A stretch of DNA of 64,000 nt from Uliginosibacterium sp036017065 (GCF_036017065.1 NZ_JAYXHR010000002.1:930001-994000); one strand, 5' to 3'; shown: positions 17,143 to 26,729, counted from the stretch's first letter. Notes: generated by a model not told the origin, from the sequence alone. Made by a program: numbers and translations.

Positions 17143-18740
17143 GGCAACTGAGGCTTGAGGTCCAGGCGACGGGCCAGCTTGTGCAGGTTGCTGGCATCCA
17201 CGCCGAGCGCTCGCGCCGCCTGTGCCCAGTTGCCGCCGTGTTCGGCCAGCGCGCGCTGGATGGCGGCGCGCTGGCAGGCGTCCACCGCTTCGCGCAGCGT
17301 GGCACCTGCGAGCGATGCGTTGATGCCGTCCATGCCGGAGACGCGGGCATGGGGGGCCGCGTCGTCGTCGAGGTCCGCGGAGGGCGAGAGCGATGAGGGC
17401 AGGCGTTCGTCGTCGAGATCCAGCAGCGCGGCCTGCAGGGTGACGATGTCGCTGCGGTCCACGCCGTGGCTCAGCGCCTTCAGCGCAGCGCGGCTGATGA
17501 CGTGCTCCAGCTCGCGCACGTTGCCCGGCCAGGGGTAGCGGCGCAGGGCTTCCTGCGCGTCCGGCGACAGGCGCAGCGCGCGCAGGCCCAGGCGCGCGCG
17601 GTTGAGTTCGAGGAAGCGGCCGGCGAGCAGCAGCACGTCGTTGCCACGCTCGCGCAGCGGCGGGATGGGCACCGGGTACACCGACAGGCGATGGAACAGG
17701 TCGGCGCGGAAGCTGCCCTCGCGGACGAGCTCGCGCAACTGGCGGTTGGTAGCGGCGATGATGCGCACGTCCACATGGCGCGGGCGGTCGGCGCCCAGCC
17801 GCTGCACCTCGCCGTTCTGCAGCGTGCGCAGCAGCTTGGCCTGCACCGACAGCGGCAGCTCGCCCACTTCGTCGAGAAACAGGGTGCCGCCCTCCGCTGC
17901 CTCGATGCGGCCGGCGCGGTCGGTGGTGGCGCCGGAGAAGGCGCCGCGGGTGTGGCCGAAGAGTTCGCTCTCGGCCAGTGACTCAGGCAGCGCCGCGCAA
18001 TTCACGTGCACCAGCGGCTTGTCGCGTCGCCGCGAATGGCGATGCAGGCGGTGCGCGAACAGCTCCTTGCCGACGCCGGTCTCGCCGAGCAGCAGCACCG
18101 GCAGGCCGGAGTCCGCCACTACATCGAGCTCGTTGAGCAGGCCGGCGATGGCTTCGCTGTGGCCGACGATCTCGTCGTCCATCCGCGCCGGCATGGCGTC
18201 GCTGGCGGACGGGGCGGCGCGCGCCAGGCGCAGCGCCTGCAGCTCCTGTTCCAGCAGGCTGACGCGCACGCTGGCGGCCACCGCCACGGTGCCGCGGCGC
18301 AGGGCGTCCAGCACCTCGGGCCCGAAGGTGCCGGGCTCCAGCGCGTCCAGCGTCAACACGCCCCAGGGGCGTCCCTCGATCTCCAGCCGGATGCCCACGC
18401 AGTCGTGCACCGGCAGGGCCTCGTGGCCCAGGGTTTCGACCAGGCCGTCATAGGGGTCGGGCAGGGCGCTGTCGTGTTCGAAGCGGGTGATGCCGCGCGC
18501 GGCGAGGATGGCGGCCAGACGGGGATGCTGGCTCACCACGAAGCGCCGCCCCAGCGCCTCGCGCACCAGCCCGTCCACTGCCAGCGGTCGCAACACCGGG
18601 TCGTGGCCGGCGTCCTCCAGGCGCAACAGGGCCACTGCGCCGCAGCCGAAGTGGCCGCGCAGCGTGGCGACCAGGCGCTGCAGGCGGGTGCGTTGTGGCA
18701 GGTCGGCCACGAGGTCGGGCAGCAGCAGGTTTTCGATCAT
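17127..18740 (-). CDS. norR: NorR, NO-responsive sigma-54 activator
   Basis: A 537-residue enhancer-binding protein: an N-terminal GAF domain (about 20-170) that in the family carries a mononuclear iron binding NO, an AAA+ domain with Walker A GETGVGKE (219-226), the sigma-54 contact loop as GAFSGA (266-271, Ser in place of the usual Thr) and Walker B LFLDEVGEL, and a C-terminal Fis-type HTH (QRALAEHGGNWAQAARALGVDASNLHKLARRL). It is divergent from the NO-detoxification operon; the shared intergenic region carries NorR boxes. ATG 18740 is used. A longer frame to 18782 would read through one of those boxes. The gene order with ytfE and norZ supports the name. Confidence 0.93.
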   Translation of the reverse strand: MIENLLLPDLVADLPQRTRLQRLVATLRGHFGCGAVALLRLEDAGHDPVLRPLAVDGLVREALGRRFVVSQHPRLAAILAARGITRFEHDSALPDPYDGLVETLGHEALPVHDCVGIRLEIEGRPWGVLTLDALEPGTFGPEVLDALRRGTVAVAASVRVSLLEQELQALRLARAAPSASDAMPARMDDEIVGHSEAIAGLLNELDVVADSGLPVLLLGETGVGKELFAHRLHRHSRRRDKPLVHVNCAALPESLAESELFGHTRGAFSGATTDRAGRIEAAEGGTLFLDEVGELPLSVQAKLLRTLQNGEVQRLGADRPRHVDVRIIAATNRQLRELVREGSFRADLFHRLSVYPVPIPPLRERGNDVLLLAGRFLELNRARLGLRALRLSPDAQEALRRYPWPGNVRELEHVISRAALKALSHGVDRSDIVTLQAALLDLDDERLPSSLSPSADLDDDAAPHARVSGMDGINASLAGATLREAVDACQRAAIQRALAEHGGNWAQAARALGVDASNLHKLARRLDLKPQLPQSGR

Positions 18741-18768
18741 GGTGGTGAGGTAATAAAAACCCTGTGTG

Positions 18769-18830
18769 GTTGATATGACCATAGACGGATGCGGTTAATT
18801 CTACCTTGATCCGTCGCAAGTCCTTGATAT
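18769..18830 (+). promoter_or_regulatory. Array of NorR enhancer boxes (GT-N7-AC)
   Basis: GTTGATATGAC at 18769-18779 and GTTAATTCTAC at 18794-18804 are exact GT-N7-AC NorR boxes. A third, imperfect one (GT-N7-AT) begins at 18820. Starts are 25 and 26 bp apart, resembling the three-site enhancer of the E. coli norV promoter. The array lies between norR and ytfE, upstream of the sigma-54 promoter. Confidence 0.75.
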
Positions 18831-18846
18831 CCGGTGCCGTCGGCGG

Positions 18847-18861
18847 TGGTGCGCCTCTTGC
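18847..18861 (+). promoter_or_regulatory. Sigma-54 promoter of ytfE-norZ-nnrS
   Basis: TGGTGCGCCTCTTGC (18847-18861) has the invariant GG and GC dinucleotides separated by 10 bases as in the TGGCAC-N5-TTGC consensus. Transcription would start about 18873, leaving a leader of about 32 bases before ytfE. The enhancer array ends about 17 bp upstream of the -24 element, which is close for looping. Confidence 0.65.
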
Positions 18862-18904
18862 GAAAGAGAGGGTGTCCTTCCCTTTCACTCCGCAGGAGCC
18901 GGCC

Positions 18905-19579
18905 ATGACGATCACCGCCACCCTTCCCGATATCGACCAGTCGCTGGGCGCGCTGGCGCGCAGCATCCCGGGCGCGACCCGCATCTTCAACGAGTACGCG
19001 CTGGACTTCTGCTGCGGCGGCAAGCACAGCCTGCGCGCCGCTGCCGCCGAGCGCGGCCTGGATGCGCAGGCCATCGCCGAGCGCCTGGCCGCGCTGCAGC
19101 CGCAAGCGGACGAGCAGGACTGGCAGCAGGCCAGCGACGAGCAGCTGATCGACCACATCCTGACCCGCTACCACGCGGTGCATCGCATGCAGCTGCCGGA
19201 GCTGATCCGCCTCGCGCGCCGCGTGGAGACGGTGCACGGCGAAGACCGCGCCGAATGCCCGGTGGGTCTCGCCGATCACCTGGAACACATGCTGCAGGAG
19301 ATGGAGAGCCACATGCAGAAGGAGGAACAGGTGCTGTTCCCCATGCTGCTGCGGGGCCTGCGCCCGATGGCCGGCGGACCGATCGCGGTGATGCGCCATG
19401 AACACGACGAGCACGGCGTGGCGCTGCAACGGCTGGCCGACCTCACCGACGACATCACGCTGCCGCGTGGCGCCTGCAACACCTGGCGCGCGCTCTACGT
19501 CGGCCTGCGTGCCTTCCGCCAGGACCTGATGGAACACATCCATCTGGAGAACAACGTGCTGTTCGAGCGCGCCGCCTGA
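18905..19579 (+). CDS. ytfE: YtfE/Ric iron-sulfur cluster repair protein
   Basis: A 224-residue di-iron protein for repair of Fe-S clusters damaged by NO. The N-terminal ScdA module has the YALDFCCGGKHSL motif with the Cys pair at 36-37. The hemerythrin-like domain supplies iron ligands in DHILTRYHAVHR, LADHLEHMLQEMESHMQKEEQVLFP, MRHEHDEHG and LMEHIHLENNVLFERA. AGGAG lies 7 bases before the ATG. It is the first gene of a sigma-54/NorR operon with norZ, nnrS and a SirB2-like gene. Confidence 0.95.
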   Translation: MTITATLPDIDQSLGALARSIPGATRIFNEYALDFCCGGKHSLRAAAAERGLDAQAIAERLAALQPQADEQDWQQASDEQLIDHILTRYHAVHRMQLPELIRLARRVETVHGEDRAECPVGLADHLEHMLQEMESHMQKEEQVLFPMLLRGLRPMAGGPIAVMRHEHDEHGVALQRLADLTDDITLPRGACNTWRALYVGLRAFRQDLMEHIHLENNVLFERAA

Positions 19580-19640
19580 GCCGCGCGGACACCACACCGC
19601 AAGACACGACGCAACGACAAAGCAACAGGGAGACTTTGCA

Positions 19641-21914
19641 ATGGGACCTTATCGCAAGCTGTGGTTCACGCTGATCGGCGTGTGCGCAGTGATGTTCGGG
19701 CTGCTCGGCTTCTACGGGCGCGAGGTGTATCGCCAGGCGCCGCCGATCCCGGACCTGGTGCAACTGCAGGACGGCACAAAGCTGTTCACCGAGACCGACA
19801 TCCTCGACGGCCAGACCGCCTGGCAATCGGTGGGTGGCATGCAGCTCGGCTCGATCTGGGGGCACGGTGCCTACCAGGCGCCGGACTGGACAGCCGACTG
19901 GCTGCACCGCGAACTCACCGCCTGGCTGGACATCGCCGCGCAGGAGGCCCAGGGCAAGCCCTATGCGCAACTCGACGTCGGCCAGCAGGCCACGCTGCGC
20001 GCGCGACTGAAGGCCGAGTACCGCGCCAACAACACCGATGCCAATGACGTACTGGTGCTGTCGCCGCGCCGTGCGCAGGCCATCGCGCAGACCGCTGCCT
20101 ACTACGACGCATTGTTCTCCGACGCGCCGGAGCTGGTGCAGAGCCGCGAGCACTTCGCGATGAAGGAGAACACGCTGCCCAGCGCGGAACGCCGCCAGCA
20201 GATGACCCGCTTCTTCTTCTGGACCTCGTGGGCCGCCGCCACCCAGCGCCCCGGCCACGACGTGACCTACACCAACAACTGGCCGCACGAGCCGCTGATC
20301 GACAACGTGCCCAGCGCGGAGAACATCATCTGGTCGATCGCCAGCGTGGTGCTGCTGCTCGCCGGCGTCGGCTTCCTGGTGTGGGCCTGGGCTTTCCTGC
20401 GTGACGAGGAGGAAGAGGCGCCGCATCCCGGCGCCGTCGACCCGCTGACCACCTTCGCGCTGACGCCGTCACAACATGCGCTCGGCAAGTACCTGTTCCT
20501 GGTCGTCGCGCTGTTCGGCTTCCAGGTGCTGGTCGGCGGCTTCACCGCGCACTACACGGTGGAGCGTTCGTTCTACGGCCTCGACCTGTCGCAGTGGCTG
20601 CCGTATTCGCTGGTGCGCACCTGGCACATCCAGGCGGCCCTGTTCTGGATCGCCACCGGCTTCCTCGCCGCCGGCCTGTTCCTGGCGCCGTTGATCCACG
20701 GCGGCAAGGACCCGAAGTACCAGAAGCTCGGCGTCGACGTGCTGTTCTGGGCGCTGGTGCTGGTGGTGGTCGGCTCGTTCGTCGGCAACTACCTGGCCAT
20801 CGCGCAGATCATGCCCAAGGGCCTCAACTTCTGGCTGGGTCACCAGGGCTACGAATACGTGGACCTCGGCCGCATCTGGCAGATCGGCAAGTTCGTCGGC
20901 ATCCTGCTGTGGCTGGTGCTGATGCTGCGTGGCATCGTGCCGGCGCTGCGCACGCCGGGCAGCGACCGCAACCTGCTGGCGCTGCTCACCGCCTCGGTGG
21001 TCGCCATCGGCCTGTTCTATGGTGCCGGCTTCTTCTACGGCGAGCGCACCAGCCTGTCGGTGATGGAGTACTGGCGCTGGTGGATCGTCCACCTGTGGGT
21101 GGAAGGCTTCTTCGAGGTGTTCGCCACCACCGCGCTGGCCTTCATCTTCTCGACCCTGGGCCTGGTGTCGCGCCGCATGGCCACCACCGCCAGCCTCGCC
21201 TCGGCATCGCTGTTCATGCTGGGCGGCATTCCCGGCACCTTCCACCACCTGTACTTCGCCGGCACCACCACGCCGGTGATGGCGGTGGGCGCCAGCTTCT
21301 CGGCGCTGGAGGTGGTGCCGCTGATCGTGCTGGGCCACGAGGCCTGGGAGAACTGGAGCCTGCGCCAGCGTACGCCGTGGATGGAGTCACTGCGCTGGCC
21401 GCTGATGTGCTTCGTCGCCGTCGCGTTCTGGAACATGCTGGGCGCCGGGGTGTTCGGCTTCATGATCAACCCGCCGGTCGCGCTGTACTACATCCAGGGC
21501 CTCAACACCACGCCGGTGCATGCCCATGCCGCGCTGTTCGGCGTGTATGGTTTCCTGGCGCTGGGCTTCACGCTGATGGTGCTGCGCTACGTGCGGCCGG
21601 ATCGCGAGGTGGATGCGGCGACCATGCGTTTCGCATTCTGGTCGCTGAACGCCGGCCTGGTGCTGATGATCGCCACCAGCCTGCTGCCGATCGGCATCAT
21701 CCAGTTCCACGCCAGCGTGAGCCAGGGCCTGTGGTACGCGCGCAGCGAGGCCTTCATGCAGCAGCCGCTGCTGGTGACGCTGCGCTGGGTGCGCACATTC
21801 GGTGACCTGGTGTTCATCGCCGGCGCGCTGACCATGGCGTGGGAAGTGGTGCGTACGCTATGGTTGCGGACCCCGCGCGCGGCAGACGTGAGGCCTGTCG
21901 CAGGGCACGCGTGA
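19641..21914 (+). CDS. norZ: Quinol-dependent nitric oxide reductase (qNOR)
   Basis: A 757-residue single-subunit NO reductase taking electrons from the quinol pool and reducing NO to N2O. The N-terminal helix is followed by a periplasmic domain replacing NorC (about 35-215; NWPHEPLIDNVPSAENIIWSI region), then about 13 membrane helices of the haem-copper oxidase fold. Haem and FeB ligands lie in RTWHIQAALFWIATG, HLWVEGFFEVFATTALAF, GTFHHLYFAGTTTPVMAVG and HAHAALFGVYGFLALG; a Glu near the active site is in ASFSALEVVPL. No separate norC is present, as expected for qNOR. Position two in the NorR operon indicates detoxification rather than growth by denitrification, though both are possible. Confidence 0.95.
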   Translation: MGPYRKLWFTLIGVCAVMFGLLGFYGREVYRQAPPIPDLVQLQDGTKLFTETDILDGQTAWQSVGGMQLGSIWGHGAYQAPDWTADWLHRELTAWLDIAAQEAQGKPYAQLDVGQQATLRARLKAEYRANNTDANDVLVLSPRRAQAIAQTAAYYDALFSDAPELVQSREHFAMKENTLPSAERRQQMTRFFFWTSWAAATQRPGHDVTYTNNWPHEPLIDNVPSAENIIWSIASVVLLLAGVGFLVWAWAFLRDEEEEAPHPGAVDPLTTFALTPSQHALGKYLFLVVALFGFQVLVGGFTAHYTVERSFYGLDLSQWLPYSLVRTWHIQAALFWIATGFLAAGLFLAPLIHGGKDPKYQKLGVDVLFWALVLVVVGSFVGNYLAIAQIMPKGLNFWLGHQGYEYVDLGRIWQIGKFVGILLWLVLMLRGIVPALRTPGSDRNLLALLTASVVAIGLFYGAGFFYGERTSLSVMEYWRWWIVHLWVEGFFEVFATTALAFIFSTLGLVSRRMATTASLASASLFMLGGIPGTFHHLYFAGTTTPVMAVGASFSALEVVPLIVLGHEAWENWSLRQRTPWMESLRWPLMCFVAVAFWNMLGAGVFGFMINPPVALYYIQGLNTTPVHAHAALFGVYGFLALGFTLMVLRYVRPDREVDAATMRFAFWSLNAGLVLMIATSLLPIGIIQFHASVSQGLWYARSEAFMQQPLLVTLRWVRTFGDLVFIAGALTMAWEVVRTLWLRTPRAADVRPVAGHA

Positions 21915-21934
21915 ATCTTTGAAGGAGCAGTAAC

Positions 21935-23164
21935 ATGGCGCTGATGCAGATCGAGGAAGCGGCTGGAGGAGGAGGGCGGCCGAGCTGGAACGCCTTCCTC
22001 GAGATGGGCTTCCGCCCGCTGTACCTGGCGGGCTGCGGCTGGGCCGCCATCGCGGTGCTGGTGTGGATCTTCGCGCCGCAATGGCTGGTGGGCACGCTGG
22101 GCGGCGTGGCCTGGCACGCACACGAAATGCTGTGGGGTTTCGTCGCCACCATCGCGGTGGGCTTCCTGCTCACCGCCAGCGCCAGCTGGACCAACCGCAA
22201 CCCGCTGCACGGCCCGGCGCTCGGCGGCCTGCTGGTCGTGTGGCTGGTGGCGCGCGTGGCCTTCCTGCTACCGGGGCCCAAGGCCTTCGGCTTCGGCGTG
22301 CTGGCCGAGCTGCTGTTCTTCGCCGTGTCGGTGGTGGCGGTGGCGCGGGTGATCATCCTCGCGCGTAGCCGCCGCAACTACTTCGTGCCGGTGCTGATGG
22401 CGGCGCTCGGCGTCGCCGACCTGCTGTTCCTGCTGGCCGTGGCGGGTGGCGACTACCTGGCGCTGATGCGCCACGTCGGCACCGGCATGCTGGTCATGAG
22501 CGTGCTCACCCTGCTGATCGCCCGCCGGGTGATTCCCTTCTTCGCCAGCCGTGCCGTGCAGGGGCTGCAGATTCCGCTGCACGAGCGCTCGGGGCACTGG
22601 CAACTGGTGGCGGCCAGTATCGCGGTGGTGTGCGCGCTGCTGCAATGGCGCTGGCCGCAGGCGGCGGCGCTGACCGTCGCGGGCGTCATCGGGCTGGTGC
22701 AGGTGCGGGCCTGGCAGCCGCGCGCGGTGCTGGGGCGGCCGCTGCTGTGGGTGCTGTACCTCGGCTACACGTTGCTCGCGGTCGGGCTGATCGTCGCCGC
22801 GGTGCAGGCGCTGGGTGTCGGCCGCGCAGCGCTGCCGCTGCACCTGATCGGCATCGGCGGCTTCTCGATGCTGATCATCGGCATGGTGACGCGCACCGCG
22901 CTGGGCCACTCCGGCCGCGCCCTGCAGACCGACCGCAGCATGGTGGCGAGCTACGTCTGCGTGGTCGTCGCGCTGGTGCTGCGGCTGGCTGCGCTGTGGC
23001 CGTCGGTGTGGGTCGCCGAGCTGTGGCGTGCCTCGGCCCTGGCGTGGGGCCTGGCCTTCGGACTGTACCTGTGGCGCTTCGCCCCGTGGCTGGTGAGCCC
23101 GCGTGCGGATGCCGCATCGCGTGTCATCCCGGTGCGCGCGGCCGGTCCGGCAAAGGGCGCCTGA
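21935..23164 (+). CDS. nnrS: NnrS family membrane protein
   Basis: A 409-residue polytopic haem- and copper-containing membrane protein of the NnrS family, which relieves NO stress by lowering formation of dinitrosyl-iron complexes. The opening (LEMGFRPLYLAGCGWAAIAVLVW) and WHAHEMLWGFVATIAVGFLLTASASWTNR with its conserved His residues are diagnostic. RRVIPFFASRAV and GGFSMLIIGMVTRTALGHSGR follow. About 12 membrane segments. The gene starts 20 bases after norZ with GAAGGAG upstream, and its stop overlaps the next start. Confidence 0.93.
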   Translation: MALMQIEEAAGGGGRPSWNAFLEMGFRPLYLAGCGWAAIAVLVWIFAPQWLVGTLGGVAWHAHEMLWGFVATIAVGFLLTASASWTNRNPLHGPALGGLLVVWLVARVAFLLPGPKAFGFGVLAELLFFAVSVVAVARVIILARSRRNYFVPVLMAALGVADLLFLLAVAGGDYLALMRHVGTGMLVMSVLTLLIARRVIPFFASRAVQGLQIPLHERSGHWQLVAASIAVVCALLQWRWPQAAALTVAGVIGLVQVRAWQPRAVLGRPLLWVLYLGYTLLAVGLIVAAVQALGVGRAALPLHLIGIGGFSMLIIGMVTRTALGHSGRALQTDRSMVASYVCVVVALVLRLAALWPSVWVAELWRASALAWGLAFGLYLWRFAPWLVSPRADAASRVIPVRAAGPAKGA

Positions 23165-23165
23165 G

Positions 23166-23555
23166 ATGCTGGCCGAACACTACCTGACCATCAAGTCGGC
23201 CCACGTCGGGCTGGTGATGCTCAGTGGCAGCCTGTTCTTCCTGCGCGGCATCGCCGTGCTGTGCGGCCTGCGCTGGGCCATGCACGCCAGCGTGCGCTAC
23301 ACCAGCTACCTGATCGACACCGGGCTGCTCACCGCCGCGCTGATGCTGCTGGGCATCCTGCGCCTCAACCCCTTCACCCAGCCCTGGCTGCTGGTGAAGC
23401 TGGGCCTGCTGGTGGCCTACATCGTGTGCGGCAGCTACGCGCTGAAGCGTGCGCCCACGCCCGTGGGCAAAGCCGTCGCGTTCACGGCGGCGCTGGCCTG
23501 TTTCGTCACGATCTACCTGGTGGCGCGCGGTGCCTGGGGTGTGCGCGCCTGGTAG
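23166..23555 (+). CDS. SirB2-family membrane protein
   Basis: A 129-residue protein with four membrane segments (VGLVMLSGSLFFLRGIAVL, YLIDTGLLTAALMLLGIL, PWLLVKLGLLVAYIVCGSYAL, AFTAALACFVTIYLVARG). The LTIKSAHVGLVMLSGSLFFLRG opening is typical of SirB2-like/invasion-gene-regulator family proteins of unknown function. The ATG lies one base after the nnrS stop, so it is translationally linked to the NO operon. Its place there suggests a role in NO tolerance, without direct evidence. Confidence 0.8.
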   Translation: MLAEHYLTIKSAHVGLVMLSGSLFFLRGIAVLCGLRWAMHASVRYTSYLIDTGLLTAALMLLGILRLNPFTQPWLLVKLGLLVAYIVCGSYALKRAPTPVGKAVAFTAALACFVTIYLVARGAWGVRAW

Positions 23556-23570
23556 GTGGCGCCGCGCGGC

Positions 23571-25763
23571 TCAGGCGCTGAAGCGCTGCTGGGACGCGGA
23601 GCCGATGCGGTAGGCCTCCTCAAACTGCTCGGACGGCAGCGGACGGTTGAACAGGTAGCCTTGGGCTTCCTCACAGCCGGCCGCCTGCAGCGCCTGGCGC
23701 TGTTCCTCCGTCTCCACGCCCTCGGCAATCGTCTCCAGGTCGAATGCGCGTGACATGTCGAGCACCGCGCGGATCACCGAGGCGTCGCGCTCCGACTCCA
23801 GCATGCCCTGCACGAAGGAGCGGTCCATCTTGATGCGGGTCAGCGGATAGCGCTTCAGCAGGCTGAGCGACGCGTAGCCGGTGCCGAAGTCGTCGAAGGC
23901 CACGCCGACGCCGTAGTCGCGCAGGCGCTGGAAAGCCTCGACCACCAGCTCGTCATGATCCAGCGCGATGTTCTCGGTGATCTCCAGTTCCAGCGCCTGC
24001 GGTGGCAGGCCGTGGCGATCCAGCGCGGCGATGACTTCGTCGGCCAGCCGGCTGACGCGGAACTGCGCGCCGAAAAGATTCACGCCCATGCGGAAATCCG
24101 GCGCGCCGGCACGCCGCCAGCGCGCGGCCTGTGCACAGGCCTCGTCGAGGATCCAGGCGCCCACCGTGGCGGCCAGCGGGCCACCATCCAGCGCGGGCAG
24201 GAAGGCCGCCGGGGACAGCAGGCCACGCAGCGGGTGGCGCCAGCGGATCAGCGCCTCGGCACCGACCAGCGCACCGTCGTCGAGGCGGATCTGTGGCTGG
24301 TAGAACAGCACGAATTCGCCATCGGCCACCGCGCGATGCAGCTCCATGTTGTACAGGCGTCGTGCGGCGGCTTCCATGCGCAGGGCGGTGACGAAGGCGA
24401 AGGCCTGTCCGCCGCCGAGGCGCTTGGCCTGGAACAGCGCAAGGTCGGCGTTGCCGATCAGTTCCAGCGCCTCCTGTGCGTGCAGCGGGGCGACCGAGAC
24501 GCCGCAGCTTGCAGCGACGTGCACCTCGTGGCCGTCGATGACGATGGGCCGGGCGATGTCCTGGATGACTTCCCGCGCCAGCGCCATGGCCTCGTCCGGC
24601 TCGGCCGCGGCGGTGAGCAGCAGCGCGAACTCGTCGCCACCGATGCGCGCCGCGATCCCCAGGTTGGCGACGAGCGCCTGCAGGCGATGCCCCACTTCGC
24701 TGAGGATGCCGTCGCCGACCACATGGCCGAGGGTGTCGTTGAGATCCTTGAAGCCGTCGAGGTCGATCATCACCACCGCGGCGGGTTGCGAGCTGGTCAG
24801 CGCGCGCTCGGTGCGGCGGTAGAAGCGGGCGCGGTTGGCCAGGCCGGTCAGCAGGTCGGTGCTGGCCATGCGGTGCAGCTCGCTTTCCTCCAGCCGGCGG
24901 GCGGTGACGTCCTGCAGGTGCGCGTTGAAGGTGAGGCGGCCATTCTCGCGCCAGCAGAACAGCGACAGGCCGAGCTGGAACTCCGTGCCGTCCTTGCGCA
25001 CGCCGTGGGCCTCCACCGGCATCTCGATGCCGTCCACCGAGCCGGCGGCGACCGCGTGGGCCACCAGGTCGCGGAAGGCCTGGCGCTCGCGTTCCACCAG
25101 CAGGGTGTCGGCGCTGCGGCCCTGGCTCTCCTCCATGCCATGGCCATACATGCGGGCGGCGGCCTCGTTCCAGGCCACGATCCTGAGTTCCTCGTCGAAC
25201 CACACGACGGCGGTCGGCGAGTTCTTCGCGAACTCCTCGAAGGGCTGGCGTGCCTGTTCGGTGGACAGCTCCACGCGGCGCAGCTCCAGGCGGTCGGAGG
25301 CCATCTTCGCCAGCTCGCGCAGGCGCTGTCGGTCCTCGGCGGAGAAATCATCGTGCGGCTTGCCGTCGATGATGCACAGCGCGCCCAGCGCATGGCCGTC
25401 CGGCGACAGCAGCGGCACCCCGGCATAGAAGCGCAGGTTGGCGTCGCCGGTGACCAGCGGGTTGTCGTGGAAGCGTTCGTCCAGGCGGGCGTCCGGCACC
25501 ACCATGACGCCGTCCTGCGTGATGGCGTGGGCGCAGAAGGACACGTCGCGGCCCATGTCCACCTCGCCGACGCCGACGCTGGCGGCGAAGAAGACGTGGT
25601 CGTTGCCGATCATGTTCACCGCCGCGACCGGCATGTTGAACATGCGCGCGGCGATCTGTACCACCGGGTCCAGGCTGGGCAGGGGTCTGTCCGGGCCGAG
25701 GCCGTAACGCGATAGTGCGACGAGCCGCTCCTTCTCGGTCGCCATGGCGGGGGGACACTTCAT
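23571..25763 (-). CDS. GAF-PAS-GGDEF-EAL cyclic-di-GMP protein
   Basis: A 730-residue cytoplasmic protein for c-di-GMP turnover: GAF (about 30-165, with the HAITQDGVMVVPDARLD core), PAS (about 175-290), GGDEF (about 300-460, motif intact at 375-379), and EAL (about 475-725, E503-A-L). The EAL active site also retains ELEITEN and DDFGTGYASLSLL, so both synthesis and hydrolysis look possible. No RxxD product-inhibition site is seen before GGDEF. GGAGG with a 6-base spacer supports ATG 25763. It converges on the NO operon; the GAF/PAS pair may sense redox or a small ligand. Confidence 0.93.
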   Translation of the reverse strand: MKCPPAMATEKERLVALSRYGLGPDRPLPSLDPVVQIAARMFNMPVAAVNMIGNDHVFFAASVGVGEVDMGRDVSFCAHAITQDGVMVVPDARLDERFHDNPLVTGDANLRFYAGVPLLSPDGHALGALCIIDGKPHDDFSAEDRQRLRELAKMASDRLELRRVELSTEQARQPFEEFAKNSPTAVVWFDEELRIVAWNEAAARMYGHGMEESQGRSADTLLVERERQAFRDLVAHAVAAGSVDGIEMPVEAHGVRKDGTEFQLGLSLFCWRENGRLTFNAHLQDVTARRLEESELHRMASTDLLTGLANRARFYRRTERALTSSQPAAVVMIDLDGFKDLNDTLGHVVGDGILSEVGHRLQALVANLGIAARIGGDEFALLLTAAAEPDEAMALAREVIQDIARPIVIDGHEVHVAASCGVSVAPLHAQEALELIGNADLALFQAKRLGGGQAFAFVTALRMEAAARRLYNMELHRAVADGEFVLFYQPQIRLDDGALVGAEALIRWRHPLRGLLSPAAFLPALDGGPLAATVGAWILDEACAQAARWRRAGAPDFRMGVNLFGAQFRVSRLADEVIAALDRHGLPPQALELEITENIALDHDELVVEAFQRLRDYGVGVAFDDFGTGYASLSLLKRYPLTRIKMDRSFVQGMLESERDASVIRAVLDMSRAFDLETIAEGVETEEQRQALQAAGCEEAQGYLFNRPLPSEQFEEAYRIGSASQQRFSA

Positions 25764-26285
25764 TGCGATCCTCCGGGGTCTTGTTTTCCTGCCTCCTGAG
25801 CGTCGGGCATGAAGCAGCCCGCCGAAGTTCCCGCGGGGCGCGAGTGCGCCCGGTGCGGAGTCACGCCCTTCCGGCATGTGAAATCTACGGCGAGCAGCGC
25901 GCGACTCTGCATGGTGATGACGCGGGCATCGCTTCTGCCGATCCGCTGGAAGTCCCGCGCCACGGGGCTTGCGAGGCCGCACTTCCCTTATGGGCAGGTT
26001 GGCTGCCCGCGCAGCCATTTATGCCGGTCATGGCAACGGCGAGGACAGCGTCGCGCGGCCTGCGGGCGGTCCCGGGCTGCCGGTGTGCGCGTCGCCGTGT
26101 AGGACGGACTTACCTGCCCCGGTCAGCACTGTCTCTTGTTGCGCCTGGGGCGAAACCCTCGCGCATCGGCCTTCTCCAACCAACGTGTGCGCCGACCCGT
26201 GAGGCTGGCCCCGCCCCTCACCGGGGCTCCCCTGCACGGGCTCGTGCGCACAACCACACCGACAATCGAGAATCAGGAGACCGTC
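25764..26285. other. Gene-free intergenic stretch
   Basis: About 520 bases between divergent genes. Only short frames with poor codon character are present. A GC-rich hairpin (GCCCCGCCCCTCACCGGGGC, near 26209-26228) lies in the leader of the lipoprotein gene. No conserved RNA or operator was recognised. Confidence 0.5.
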
Positions 26286-26729
26286 ATGCGTAACAGGCTT
26301 CTCAGCAAACAGTTCGGGGCTGCGATCATTGCGTCGTCCGCCATTTTCATCGGCGCCTGCGCCACGCCCACCGGCCCGGCAGTGGCCGCCAGCCCGGGTA
26401 GCGGCACGGTGCAGTCCATCGAGATGGTGCAGGAGGATGCCCGCAACGGCGTCGGCCTCGGCACCGTGGCCGGCGCCGTCATCGGCGGCGTGCTCGGCAA
26501 CCAGATCGGCGAGGGCAGTGGCAACACCGCCGCCACCATCGCGGGTGCGGCCGGTGGCGCCTACGCGGGCAACCGCATCGAGAACAGCCGTCGCCAGCCG
26601 TCGGACGCCTACAAGATCACCGTGCGCATGGACGGCGGTGGCTACCAGTCCGTCGTGCAACGCTCCGCCACCGGCCTCAGCGTCGGCGACCGCGTGCGCG
26701 TCGGCAACAACAGCGTGACCGAGTACTGA
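26286..26729 (+). CDS. Glycine-zipper outer-membrane lipoprotein (17 kDa antigen/SlyB-like)
   Basis: A 147-residue lipoprotein. The signal peptide ends in a lipobox (SSAIFIGAC), with Cys as the acylated residue. A glycine-zipper 2TM domain follows (GVGLGTVAGAVIGGVLGNQIGEGSGNTAATIAGAAGGAYAGNRIE) and a short C-terminal beta domain (YKITVRMDGGGYQSVVQ...GDRVRVGNNSVTEY). AGGAGA (26274-26279) precedes the ATG. Proteins of this type sit in the outer membrane and affect envelope integrity. A strong terminator follows, so it is monocistronic. Confidence 0.88.
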   Translation: MRNRLLSKQFGAAIIASSAIFIGACATPTGPAVAASPGSGTVQSIEMVQEDARNGVGLGTVAGAVIGGVLGNQIGEGSGNTAATIAGAAGGAYAGNRIENSRRQPSDAYKITVRMDGGGYQSVVQRSATGLSVGDRVRVGNNSVTEY

